A program made the translations under genes and the position numbers. DNA of 64,000 nt from the NCBI GenBank assembly GCA_023974075.1, contig CM043801.1, forward strand, positions 23,913,236 to 23,977,235, read 5' to 3'. Shown here one piece after another: positions 1-10,565 of this stretch; position 1 is the stretch's first letter; the number at the start of each line of letters is the position of its first letter. The notes below the pieces were generated by a model. The model was given only the letters and a program-made list of their open reading frames with translations, was not told where the DNA came from and did not search any database. Origin of the DNA: Chaenocephalus aceratus (Eukaryota; Chordata; Actinopteri; Perciformes; Channichthyidae).

Positions 1-416
1 ATTTTGCCAACTTATAACTGAACTTATGAGGCAATATACCTCCAGTGAGTGGCCCAGCCCTTCGTATATTTTTCTGTACGTGTCCCTCGGTGAAAAAGGT
101 TTGGACACAACTGACTTAGACAAATCAGTCAGATTGTTCAGAGAAGAGATATTGCATTAGCACAGAAGGTGAATATCAACTCACTTTTCTTGTTGCCACT
201 GAATCAGTCTTTGAGGAGACCTTGAAATAATGTACAGTGTCATCAAAACACTTAAGCATGAAGAAGCAATGATCCCATGGTTTGACCTAGAATGACACAA
301 TTAAATTACTTACAATCACTCTTGCTGCACAATCTGTCAAACATCACCATGTCATCACAACGGAAACATCCAAGGGGCATTCTTGTATAGTCATGAATGT
401 TCAATCAATTACTTAC

Positions 417-480
417 CATGCAGTAGGCTTTTGTTAGAGACTTACACCCTTGTTTTCTGACACCAGCCAGGGCATCAGCC
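417..480 (-). CDS. osbpl1a: osbpl1a coding exon 10 (PH domain, last exon in window)
   Basis: Encodes (K)ADALAGVRKQGCKSLTKAY then CM, matching human RQGCKHLTQAVCTV. Acceptor ttttttcag, donor gtaagt. No further exon is recognised between position 1 and 416, so the next exon lies outside. Confidence 0.92.
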
Positions 481-3400
481 CTGAAAAAACAAATGAGAGA
501 GCACATAGACACACTGTATAATAAAACTGAACTAATTGACCAACAGTACACATGTAGAAGCCGTTTAAAGTTCCAGTTTCCCTGAATGCTTTGGAAACTA
601 CTGATGTCGGCATCTCCAAAAATATTTATTTGGTGAAAATTGGATTTACTTTTATTACAGCCACTGCAGGCAATAAGGCATCGTCTGATTAAATGTACTA
701 AAACACAGAGCCAATCAAGGATAGCAGGAGCAGCTAAAGAGACATTTCTACCATGACAAACAGTAGCATACATAATGTACTAAAAACTATACTATACATA
801 CTATATATTTTGTATCTAAACAATTGGCATACATAAAGTTATCTTACTTCTTGGGATACCAGGAGAGCGTTCCATCCTCAATGACCACCCAGTGGGATCG
901 CCATCCAAGAAATCGTGAACTCTGTCAGAGACATGTGGAGTCAAATCAGAAACTATTTTGCAAAAGTAGAAGATATAAATGGTTCAATATATTATAGAAC
1001 ATATAGGTTTGAATATATTTTTTAATCCGTTTTGATAATATTCAAAATAAACTGACAGATGACACAAGTCATTATATACAAAACAAAGAATAAAAAGGGT
1101 TTTGAGAAATTTCTTAAATATAAAATAATGCTATTGTGTGGCAGAATGTATTGTCTTCTGTTTGCGATTGTAGTAATGTGTTATTTATTATTTGCATGTA
1201 CAGCACTTTGGCTAAAATGTGCTATATCAATAAAACCAAATTTTATTTGATAATAAGAAAAAAGTAAAGTCTAAATGTGTCTAAATCAAATGTGTCTGAA
1301 AAGAATCATTGCCTGACATATTGGAAGTAGAAAAAGAATACACTTCAACATCTGGGTACCTTCCAAAGAGGGCCTTCAATCTTCTTCACCCCACTGCTCT
1401 CATCCTTTGTGGAGAAAAAATAATAACAGGCTGATTGACAGGCTTGAAGAGGTTTTGTTAAGACCAGACACACTCAACTCAGTTTTCCTTTTGTATTACA
1501 GTAAAACCTGCATCATGTCAGAAGTTTATACATTTAAGTGTTCTTAGTAGACAAGCACTAGTTTTTTCTTCATCACAATGACTAAGCAATGCTCTGCAGT
1601 GAAGCTGTGCCAATTACAGTATATTACACATTGAAGAAAATACAAGGACGGCTGACTTGCAAGGCTTTTCTCCACAGCGACCAGACCTCAAGTGAACACA
1701 TTTAGAAATATATGAAAGAGGAGAGTGAACAAATATAGTTGTGTGGACCTTTATCTTGGCCCAGAGTAAGATAGCAATAAGGAGAAAAATACAAACACCT
1801 AATAAGGTGCTAGAAATAATTAATTTAGACTTGTAGTCAGAAATTCCCTCGTGGATAACCCAATTTTGAAATGTTTAATCTTCTGGGAGATGTGAAGGAA
1901 CTTAGTTATTTTTACTGGATATTTGTTTATTAAACTGAGATTTTTCCTAGCTAGATATTGCCAAATGGTTGTGAAAGAGGAGAGAGGATCACAAAAATGC
2001 CCTGCTCCTATTAAATGTAAGGGATGGGAAATGCACTACCTTAACCTTTATATATTTTTCATTATTTTCTTTCAAAAGGAAAACTTCATTACCTGAAAAA
2101 TGAAAAACGACTTATCTTCACGTACCTTGACTTGATAGGCTGCTAGAATCAGTCTCAGTTCATCACTGCGGGTCAGGTCTAAAGCAGTCTGGTCTGCAAA
2201 AGTTAGCCATGCAATAAATTACGTTGCAATACCCAAGCACAAAACTAATAGAACCTACTGTAGTATTTACACAAATGTATATTTAAAAAAAAAGAGGAAA
2301 TATGAACTCCAAAATGACCAGATTAAACGTTATCACTAAAAATGTATTAGTAAGAGTATAAAGAGATTAATTACCATGGGTGTTTTTAATACTGGGGCTG
2401 GCTCCAGAGTTGAGCAGCTTTATAATGCACTGCTTCTGCCCCCTGTAGGCAGCACAGTGTAAGGGAGTGTTCCCTACAGAGTCCCTGCAGTGAATATCTG
2501 GAGGTTCTTCTCTACTGAGCTGAAGAACAGAAGACAGGGGAACAGCAGAAAGCAATTTAACAAAGCATAAAACGCTGACATATACTTATTCAACATGTAT
2601 AACTGAGTGTCCACCTTAAGCCAGTGATACAAAACACAGAAAGAAAAGTAAAATGATATCCCTGATTTGGTTTTCTGGAGAATCTGCTTACAGTAGGTCT
2701 GCTAAACAATTCAGTAAAGAATGCACATGATATATTGTTTTAGTTGTCTATGATTCAATCTTTTACCATTCTGCCAAAGCATCAGACATTATTATATTAA
2801 AATGTTGGATTTTTGTGACCAGTATCTGGAATATTAATGTAAACCTGTAGTATAACCCATTCAATCTCAAAACACAGCAAAACCTGTGCAAGGCAGTGGT
2901 TTAATGTGAAACGTTCTTTAAGCAAGAAAGAGGTTGTCAAGTGTAATATATTCTGCAAAATTCTTAGAAGGGTCAGACCAGTTTAGACAGAGTGGAGATG
3001 TCCCCCTCTCTGGCTGCTTCCAGAAGCTTCTCCTCCCACCGCCTTGTCTCTCTCCTCTCTGCAGCTGCACAAATCAAACACCATTTGAGAACAAAGGCAG
3101 ATGATCCACAGTAATGAGAAGCAATCAGCATTTAAAAAATTACCCTCCAGCATTGTAATGATTTCATCATCCTCTGTCACATCTTTAGGGATTTGAGCTG
3201 TTCCATTGATTATGTTGGAACAGGCATCATACCGCAGCAGCAAGAGAACAATCTCCTTTAAGCAGAGAATTTTTTTTAAATCTGACCATCATTTGTCATC
3301 ATTTAAAAGTTTTAATACTATCTGGTGGTGTCTGAGACAGTGAATTCAGCTCACAAGTTATAAAGCAGGGCACACCTATACAGTATAGTAATGGGCAGGC

Positions 3401-4537
3401 AAGGCACTCAATGTTATTATTTTATTTACCTTTCTCCCAGTAAACGCTGCTTTGTGTAGAGGTGTGTCACCCATGTTATTCTGCAAATTTGCATCAGCAC
3501 CTGCCTGCAAATATGGTAAATGTAGTAAATACAACTGGCTGTAAATACTTACTGGAGATAATATTTATCTTTTTTTTTTTTTAATTCTACTAATTCAATA
3601 TTATAACATACAATCAATGAAACAGACAATCAAAAACAAAATAAGAAGAAACGGGAGGGCAGAAAGCAGAGCTAATTAAGAAAATAGCCCTCCCCTTACT
3701 CATCCAGTTTTTAACTATTTTGGTCAAGGATCCAAATATTACAGCATTTTAACTACAAATTTAGGAGGTTGGTTTCCATGTATGTAAGTAAAAACACACA
3801 TAAATAAACAAAATGTTATGTATACAAACACATAGGCCTACACATATTATGTACACGTACACACATACTTCTGCAGGTCTTCCTTGAAAAAGAGATCATT
3901 GATCTCAATGGGATTTTACCTGGATAAATAAAGGTTTTGAATTTAATTGAATTGAATTGACTTCAGGTTTCAAACTATGATTTAAAAAGGTCATTTCCAG
4001 GGCAAAAAGGAAATGCAATACCAAAACACTGAAAAGCAAAATGAAAAAGAAAGTAGGATAAAGGTTTTTTTTAAATCTTAAAGTGTATACTAATCCATGA
4101 ACAGATTACAATAGGCCTATAGTTGAATTTATTATCCGTTCTTTTCTTTTTTTAAAAAGGTAAACCAAAACACAAAGACAACACAAAACAAGAAACAAAC
4201 AAAAGGACCGTTATATGAACACATCTCACCTTAAGCAGCTCCTGCACAGCTTCCCTGTGTCCAGAGCAGCAGGCCAGGTGGAGGGGGGTCCATCCTAAAC
4301 TGGCTTTAGATCTGGCTTTACAGACACAGAGGAAGTGAGGAACATGATCCTCATACCTGAAGAAGAACAGCAGTGCTAGTCGACGGCTAATGGCTAATCT
4401 CCTCTATACTTACATCTGCAGTTGATGTTCAGAGAGCTGCTTTGGTTGATTCTCGACTGAAGGAGGCTCTGAATATGAGAACAACTGCCGTCTTTAGCGT
4501 AGAGGAGAAGCTTTTCCTCAAGTGTGTTTGCCTCCAT
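417..4537 (-). CDS. osbpl1a: osbpl1a (ORP1L) N-terminal part, 10 coding exons, gene continues off the left edge
   Basis: Oxysterol-binding protein-related protein 1, long form. In the known family it is a late-endosome/lysosome sterol sensor that controls vesicle positioning and ER contacts through its ankyrin repeats, PH domain, FFAT motif and C-terminal lipid-binding domain. Ten exons join in frame (879 nt, 293 codons) with GT/AG borders: 4414-4537, 4230-4315, 3430-3504, 3144-3255, 2979-3064, 2375-2519, 2126-2193, 1360-1404, 848-921 and 417-480. Ankyrin cores are visible near residues 48-76 (GWTPLHLA), 81-102 (GDTPLHKAAFTGRK) and 176-200 (GNTPLHCAAYRGQKQC). The PH domain opens near residue 242 (EGPLWK, then GWRSHWVVIEDGTLSWY). 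The start ATG at 4537 has G at -3 and G at +4. The human protein is about 950 residues, so roughly the first 30% is here; the FFAT and ORD parts lie outside. The short isoform ORP1S, which lacks the ankyrin part, would start outside the window. Confidence 0.95.
848..921 (-). CDS. osbpl1a: osbpl1a coding exon 9 (PH domain beta strands)
   Basis: Encodes SSRFLGWRSHWVVIEDGTLS then WYPK plus two bases. Human has SSRFFGWRLFWVVLEHGVLSWY. Acceptor ctgacag, donor gtaaga. Confidence 0.93.
1130..1250 (+). mobile_element. Retroelement 3'-tail-like fragment
   Basis: The stretch gtacagcactttggct, followed by tgtgctatatcaataaaa, is the widespread fish repeat tail in which a 'gcactttg' block precedes 'gctatataaataaa'. 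Its 5' limit and family cannot be set by eye. Confidence 0.55.
1360..1404 (-). CDS. osbpl1a: osbpl1a coding exon 8 (start of PH domain)
   Basis: A 45-nt microexon, DESSGVKKIEGPLWK. The EGPLWK motif opens the PH domain in ORP1L. Acceptor acaaag, donor gtaccc. It is phase 0 on both sides. Confidence 0.88.
2126..2193 (-). CDS. osbpl1a: osbpl1a coding exon 7
   Basis: Encodes (D)QTALDLTRSDELRLILAAY then QVK, the end of the ankyrin region (human DQKPLDLAQGAEMKHIL). Acceptor ttttgcag, donor gtacgt. Confidence 0.92.
2375..2519 (-). CDS. osbpl1a: osbpl1a coding exon 6 (ankyrin repeat 3)
   Basis: Encodes LSREEPPDIHCRDSVGNTPL then HCAAYRGQKQCIIKLLNSGASPSIKNTH. The core TPLHCAAY and the KQC that follows are identical to the human repeat. 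The acceptor ttcttcag has a good pyrimidine tract and the donor is gtaatt. Confidence 0.95.
2979..3064 (-). CDS. osbpl1a: osbpl1a coding exon 5 (linker between ankyrin repeats)
   Basis: Encodes AERRETRRWEEKLLEAAREG then DISTLSKL, matching the human linker (VERTQQRKLEELLLAAAREG). The reading continues in frame into exon 6 only if the weak donor gtctga at 2978-2973 is used. Confidence 0.9.
3144..3255 (-). CDS. osbpl1a: osbpl1a coding exon 4
   Basis: Encodes EIVLLLLRYDACSNIINGTA then QIPKDVTEDDEIITMLE plus one base. It completes ankyrin repeat 2 and the following loop. Donor gtaatt, acceptor cttaaag. Confidence 0.92.
3430..3504 (-). CDS. osbpl1a: osbpl1a coding exon 3 (ankyrin repeat 2)
   Basis: A 75-nt phase-0 exon of 25 codons, AGADANLQNNMGDTPLHKAA then FTGRK. 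The acceptor is tttgcag and the donor gtaaat. It can be skipped without a frameshift. Confidence 0.93.
3865..3960 (+). mobile_element. L2-like LINE/SINE 3' tail
   Basis: Reads ccttgaaaaagagatcattg, then atctcaatgggattttacct, then ggataaataaaggtt, and ends in tandem gaatt/ttgaa units. This is the typical 3' end of L2-type fish non-LTR elements (AGAT..ATCTCAATGGGA..CCTGG.TAAATAAAGG). Only the tail remains, in an osbpl1a intron and antisense to that gene. Confidence 0.75.
4230..4315 (-). CDS. osbpl1a: osbpl1a coding exon 2 (ankyrin repeat 1)
   Basis: Encodes RSKASLGWTPLHLACCSGH and on to QELLK. The acceptor is tgtaaag and the donor gtgaga. The consensus TPLHLA of an ankyrin repeat is intact. 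Human ORP1L has RSKSNLGWTPLHLAC at this place. Confidence 0.93.
4414..4537 (-). CDS. osbpl1a: osbpl1a coding exon 1 (residues 1-41)
   Basis: Starts MEANTLEEKLLLYAKDG and ends in NINCR plus one base, followed by the strong donor gtaagt. It corresponds to the N-terminal helix pair before the first ankyrin repeat of ORP1L. The 5' UTR extends upstream from 4538; its limit cannot be seen. Confidence 0.93.
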
Positions 4538-4972
4538 CACCACTTCACCTCCTTTGGCCCAATAGCATAGCTAATGCAAAGTTACGGCTGTCACAGATAT
4601 TGGAGACCAAAAAACCGTTTGTTAACTGATGCTAACACAACCAGTAAAGGTGAACAAAGCTTCTGAGTGAAACATTAACACATCAGTAGCCAACTTAATT
4701 TAACGCAGCTTGCTTTCTTTTAGCTTGTGGAGGGGAAGTTTAAAACAACAACAAATGTACCCAAAGGCTAAGGTACAACACACACACAACTTAGCTTGTT
4801 GCCTAATGAAATACACGCTTTAGACTTACAGGGAAATATTTTAAACTCCTACTTGAATCAACTTTCGCGAGTGTGTTTGAGGGTTCAAGCCACAGTTTAA
4901 AGACCAACCAACACTACTCGAAATGTGATCATGTCAATCAGCTGACAGCTGTTGGGTCGTCATGTGACCATG

Positions 4973-4976
<4 letters not shown>
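4538..4976 (-). promoter_or_regulatory. osbpl1a: osbpl1a 5' UTR and proximal promoter region
   Basis: Upstream of the osbpl1a start codon. No TATA box is evident. A double E-box (cagctgacagctg, 4939-4951) and an M-box/CLEAR-like site gtcatgtgac (4959-4968) lie about 400-430 bp upstream of the ATG. The transcription start was not located, so the 5' UTR/promoter split is unknown. Confidence 0.45.

Positions 4977-5015
<39 letters not shown>
4977..5015 (+). repeat. (GT)n microsatellite
   Basis: Uninterrupted GT dinucleotide of about 19 units, directly beyond the E-box/M-box cluster upstream of osbpl1a. Confidence 0.97.
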
Positions 5016-5019
<4 letters not shown>

Positions 5020-5979
5020 CGATTGTGGACCAGGGTAAGACAATTCATAAGATATAGAGGTATGCATTAAATAAAAATTAATAGTAGACTATTGAATGCC
5101 ATGCATGGAAAAGTGTAGTATCTAATACAAATAAAACAGAAATCGCATATGATAGTATGCCATACAAATGAATACAAATGTTCTGATATATATACAAAAG
5201 TATTACAAGTCCTAGTAAAGTTCATATAATCACTAACAGACATGTTATAGTAGGCCATAATGAATAAGAGGAATTAATTGAAAAAGTCCTATTATTTTAT
5301 GTCATAAAAGCATCTTATTATAGTATAAAGTCATAGTGTGCCATAATTAATTTCATTTAGTAATTCTGGTGAACATTTTTTGTGTTTTACTTTATTTTTA
5401 TTTACTCCTTTACACATCTGAGTAAAGGAATGGTTCATCCTGTTAAGTCATTTGAATGCTTGTATTGCTTGTGCCATAAATGATCACTTCAGATTGAATC
5501 TAGCAATGTGTCTTTGTGTCCATATGTCCACATACTACACTGGTTAGAACCCTGTATTACTGTATTGATTTTATAGTGTTTATGAAACCCTCAGAAGAGG
5601 CAAATTCAGGGTGTACACAATTATGATGATTAGGCCAAACAAAGACAAGTTGCTCTGACAGAGTTTTTATATCTGGTTGTTGGTTATAATTACTGCAATG
5701 CTCTAGCGCTAATGCTTTGGATCTATAGGAGAACTCTCTTGCATCAATGGAGAAATGGGTAATGGGTCAAAGGTGGTCTTCTCAAGTCATTATGTATATA
5801 TGTTCATTTTCATTTTCATTCATTTCTTGCTTCATAGTTTATATGACCCGATATGTTTGCTCATTTAAATTAATTTCTTATTCAGTCGAGCCAAAGTGCT
5901 GTACATATAATAAAAATAGCCTACAGTAAAGACACTTTACAGCAAATACAACATCACAGATTGTTCAGAATATCAGTAT

Positions 5980-6500
5980 GAGAAAAACGACACCCTCTAT
6001 CCTTAGACCCTCACATCGTACAAAGAAAAACTTCCAGAGAAAACCCACAGTTTAAGGGGAACATGGGAGAAACCTCAGGGAGAGCAACAGAGGAGGGATC
6101 CCTCTCCCAGGACGGACAGACGTGCAATAGATAACGTGTGTAAATCCAAGAGATAATACATTTTACAGCATATAGACCGAATGTTAGGAAATGCATGTGT
6201 CTGTAATAAGAAGATGAATCCATGAGGATGTCAGTTACAATCCTGTGGAAGCCATCAGGGAAGCAGCATGGCGAGACCCAAGGCAGGGCCGCAGAGACAG
6301 GTTCAGCCACGACCCGAAGTCCACGACTTAATCCAGAACTCAGGATAGAAGATCCAAGACACAGGACTACAGCAAGAGGATCAGCCTTGACTCCGGATCC
6401 CGGCGTAGATATAGATACAAAACAAGAAAAAAGATTTGGCTGGGTTAATCGGAACAAGAGAATACACAGACACAGACAGAGAGGGAAAAGGTCATTGGAT
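5980..6500 (+). mobile_element. Dispersed fish repeat ('gagaaacctcagggagagcaac' family)
   Basis: The segment with aaaacttccagagaaaaccc, gggagaaacctcagggagag and gagggatccctctcccagga then cggacagacgtgcaatagat is a phrase I recognise as recurring in many teleost genomes and transcripts. Boundaries and class are uncertain. Short ORFs on both strands here are by-products of the repeat. Confidence 0.6.
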
Positions 6501-6989
6501 AAAAGTTATTCTTGATAACCCTCTAGAAATATCTCATGAACTTCCCCACTCAATCTATCAAGACCCGAGCAGTTCTATTAGATATAGGATAAGAAACAGA
6601 GATAGGGAGCACAACAACCTATCTCTTCGTCAGATGCACTCCCCCGCTTATCTAAGCGACTCTGTACCCCATTACCCTCTACAAGGCCATAGACCAGCAG
6701 AGGGAAAATGGGGGGTGGGTAAGGGTAAGGGTTTTTAAGAATAAACCGCAAGGGTCTAAGGGAAAAAAGATGAAATATAAGGTACCATATTTTAAGTAAT
6801 CCTATCTACTATTCCTATATTCGAATAATGTATAAACTATTTTAAAAATACTTTATGAAATCCTATGTTATGTTATAAATATTAAAATAAAGTTTTTTAG
6901 TGTTGATTTAAAAAAAAAAAACAGGGTCTGGGCCGAATAAACCTGTGTGAATCTGTGCTGTCCTGTTTTTCATCCTTACCCTGTTGCTG

Positions 6990-7045
6990 TTTGAACTACT
7001 GAATTTCCCCATGGGGATTAATAAAAGTCAATTTGATCTTATTTT
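6990..7045 (+). mobile_element. LINE-like 3' tail
   Basis: Reads ctgaatttccccatggggat then taataaaagtcaatttgatc. The 'aatttcccc..ggggat.aataaagt' phrase is a common 3' end of fish non-LTR elements. Confidence 0.7.
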
Positions 7046-10000
7046 ATTATGCTTAAACTGATCCTAATTTGCTTTATACTCTTGTTGTTTGTACTGATCA
7101 TGTTTGTATTGATCTTTCAAAATACTGCTCCTGCACTAGTCCAGCACCTAAATAAACCCTATAGGACTTAATACAATTCTGAATAATAGATTACATACAT
7201 TATAAAAGTCATTCATTATTGGTTTTATATTTAATTATAATGTCTGGGAAGTTATGGAAACACAGACATTAATCATAGCATATTCATCAAATCAGGTCTG
7301 GTGAGGGAAAGAAGCACACTGGGCTAGTTCTTGTTAATTAGCATGGCAATTATTGTAAGCTGTCACAGTTCTTAAGCAACAGGGTGGACTGTGTGTGCTC
7401 CAGAGCGTAATCCCTCACAAATTACAAGATAATAGAGGCAAAGAGAGACCTTCGCTTCAAAAGAAACCAGGAGATAAAATCCCCAGCAGGGACATTTTAG
7501 GGACAGTCATAGAGAGAGACGGCGAGTGAGGAAAAGGTAAGGGAAAGAAGGACGGCATGTATGCCCTTCACATAGAGCTGTCTGAATAGGACATGGTTAT
7601 TTGACTGTGTAGTTAATTGAATGGCTTCAAATGAATCACATCTAATACGTTTTTCTGCATTTGACACATTATGCTTTTTCTTTTATTGTAATTTACATAT
7701 TTTAAAGATGATATCTGTCAATACATCCCTTTTAATTCTACTTCATTTCATGTTGTACAGCATTATTTAGCCTAATAACCACAGATCAATAGTCCTCTCT
7801 CCTTGTGGCGTGCTTGCGGTGCAAAACACATTGTTCAAAGCTCCCTCGAAACATGGATTCAGCTGCTTCTCTGGTCAAGAAGCAAGAAAAGATAATTGTA
7901 TAGAAGGAAGGGAGCACTTTGCAGGACAACAGTATGCTGCAGCACGTACAGTAAACAGTGCTGCCCCAAATATACAGTTTAACATAAGTGGTTTATTTAG
8001 TTGTGTCCTACCTTAACTCCCTGCACAGCTACACAGCTACCGTGATATCATGAGGTCACCAACCTTCATTAGAAGGATCCAGGTATGGCCTTTCAAAACT
8101 GGTAGGTCAGTCAGATTAAGGTCAATCAAGCACCGTCAGTACACACCCACATAGTCCAGACGAGCTCCAATCAGAAAGTGTGGATGGGCCATATGTGTAT
8201 CGGGCACAGTAATAAACATATATAACAAGCACACGGAATGAGTTGTTTTCTGTGTCCTTAAAGTTTTTTTATATATGGAAATGAAAGTTTATAGTGTTTA
8301 ATGAAGTAACTTTGACATCAAATATGACTCATCTACAGACATCGGCATTGTTTTTCTAAAATGCTCTCAAATGTATTATTTCCTCCTCGAATGAACCCCA
8401 TGATCTTAATGGTAAGCTATTATGCTAGCAGGCGTGTTGCAACAGCACAGATAGACGTTAGATACTAAATAACTTATTCATGGAGGATAACCATTTTAAA
8501 AAAGTGCTCTACTATCTTGAAACAGCAGGATAGATGTGACCACTATTTTGGGATAGATTACCTCTGGTTATTTGTCTGCTCAATGTTAGCAAGGCTATTG
8601 AAGTAAACAACCTTTTTTTCCATGGCATTATTATTGCATTGTTATCACCACAATAGCTGAAATGTATTGAAAAATAAATGAAAGAAAATGGAAGCAGCAA
8701 GTATTCCTAAAACGTCTCAGTGGAAACAACCAGAGCTGTATACATGGTGAAAACAAAATATAAAATATATATAGTGTTTGCCATTATATCCATTATATCC
8801 ATGATTAAATAATAAAATACCACATTTCTTTATTTTACAATACACAGCAGCTCTAAACACGCCTGATACATTTTTTTTCTCTTAGCCTAAACATGATATA
8901 ATAATACATAATTATTTCAGTAATAATAACTGCACTGGGATGTTAACAATAATAACCTGCTCCAACTATAAATGTTGCTATAAGGGTAGAGTACAGTGAT
9001 ACATGGATTACCCAGCTTGGAGTGTTTGAAAACGAAATGAAATATTTAACAAGTCAAAAATACTGTGACGAAGAGGCACACCCAATGCATCTCAATGAGC
9101 TTCTGTGGATAGAGCAAAAGGTAAATGCCAACACCCTTCATCTCGCTGCAGCTCTGCTTAAAGGACTGTGAGGCTGTGAATCTATCTAACTATGAGTTCA
9201 GTTTTTCTCATTTATCATTAGCATTTATTATGTAAACGGAACAGCTCTGATTTGATGTGGAGATGAAGACTACCAGGGGATGTTTCTGTATAGTTCAAAT
9301 TGCAATGAGCCCATACCCCAGCATATATAAGCATATTACTCAAATATCACGAGTGAATTCTCCCTCATCCATGATGATGCAGCATTATGTAATGACAATA
9401 TAAGGCCTTTTTGCCCCAAATACTAAAATTGCATTTCCAACATGATCAAAACTCAAACCTAAAGGGCAGCCTGGTTTCACACATCTTACCGTGGAAAAAA
9501 CAGTTATTCAAATCGAGTACAGCTTGCTAGCTCACACACAGAATGGGAATCTGCACTGCACACCTAACCTGCTCAACATTCATGCTTAAGGGAGTCTTCT
9601 TCTCTTAGTCATTTGTTTAATGTTGTTTTTCCATCTTCCACCAGCGAAATTAAGTCTTATTGACAAAATTGTGGGAGCATTTCCTGATTACCAAATCACA
9701 CTTTCAGTATTTATCAGATAATTGTTAATTGTTGTTAAACAATCAACAAGTTAGGAGGTTTGTTTTTCACCTGTGTTGCCTGACTTGAAGGTCAAGTGGC
9801 TAACAAGGACCAACATTGAAAAAAACTAGAATAAACAATTGTATTAGTATGCCAGGAATGTTTTTTTGCAGTCTTGTTTAGCACAAATATCTTTTTCTAA
9901 ACCCTAAAAAAAAAAACCTTGATGAAGAAAATGGTCAGGTTAACAATATAATAGATATCATGAAATGCATCAATTATTGTTATACGTCAAAATACAGTGT

Positions 10001-10489
10001 CTTCCTCAGATATGAAGACAATTGGAAATGTTTTGTACCAAGAATGATGAATACGGCCATGGATATTGATGATTGAAGGGAGGAACGGGATATTCTCATG
10101 TACGTGTTAACATTTAACTTAAGCTGTGATTACTGTGGATAGGCACACTGTTACAGTATGATAGCATCAGTTCTCCAGCCCAGCATCCAAACACAAACAC
10201 TTCAGTACTAGAGTAATGGAGAGCCGCAGCAGGGCACAGTATAATCAGCAACACTAGAGCCTCTGTGTACCCTCTGTGGCACTGCTTTGTTTCTGAGTGC
10301 CCTCCATTTTCAGATGAGTCCCCGCACTTGTATTACCAAATCCAGCGACAATGCACCTGCCAAATTCATTGCTTGCCTGACACACTTTCCTTGCATTCTG
10401 TTTAATATGTATGCAGTACATTAACATATTTTACAAAAGGAAACCATAATTATATTTCAATGATGAACATTGAGCCGTATAGATATATA

Positions 10490-10565
10490 TATAGACATTT
10501 TTATTGATTGGGATAAACCCCTTGAGACGCACCATCTCGTTTTCAAGGGGGTCCCGACAACAGCA
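10490..10565 (-). mobile_element. LINE-like 3' tail, minus orientation
   Basis: On the minus strand it reads gacccccttgaaaacgagat, then ggtgcgtctcaaggggttta, then tcccaatcaataaaa. This is the widespread fish tail with the 'TTGAAAACGAGAT..TCTCAAGGGG' stem. The stem halves pair, as is usual for L2-type ends. Confidence 0.75.

Larger units (their letters stand above)
481..4229 (-). other. osbpl1a: osbpl1a introns (those over 300 bp)
   Basis: Four introns inside this span exceed 300 bp: 481-847 and 922-1359 (the latter ends in a retroelement-like tail), 1405-2125 (AT-rich, nothing recognised) and 2520-2978 (nothing recognised). The intron at 3505-4229 is also over 300 bp and carries an L2-like tail at 3865-3960. 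No additional exon is supported in any of them. Confidence 0.7.

Noticed and set aside
6011..6738. ORFs of 148, 97 and 100 aa on both strands
   Set aside because: They lie in a dispersed fish repeat and show no recognisable retroelement or host domain.
7440..7545. Possible 5' non-coding exon of the receptor gene (gataaaat upstream, donor-like aaaag|gtaagg near 7536)
   Set aside because: Only a single splice-like motif. A good TATA box lies at 12977, much nearer the start codon, and nothing links this segment to the gene.
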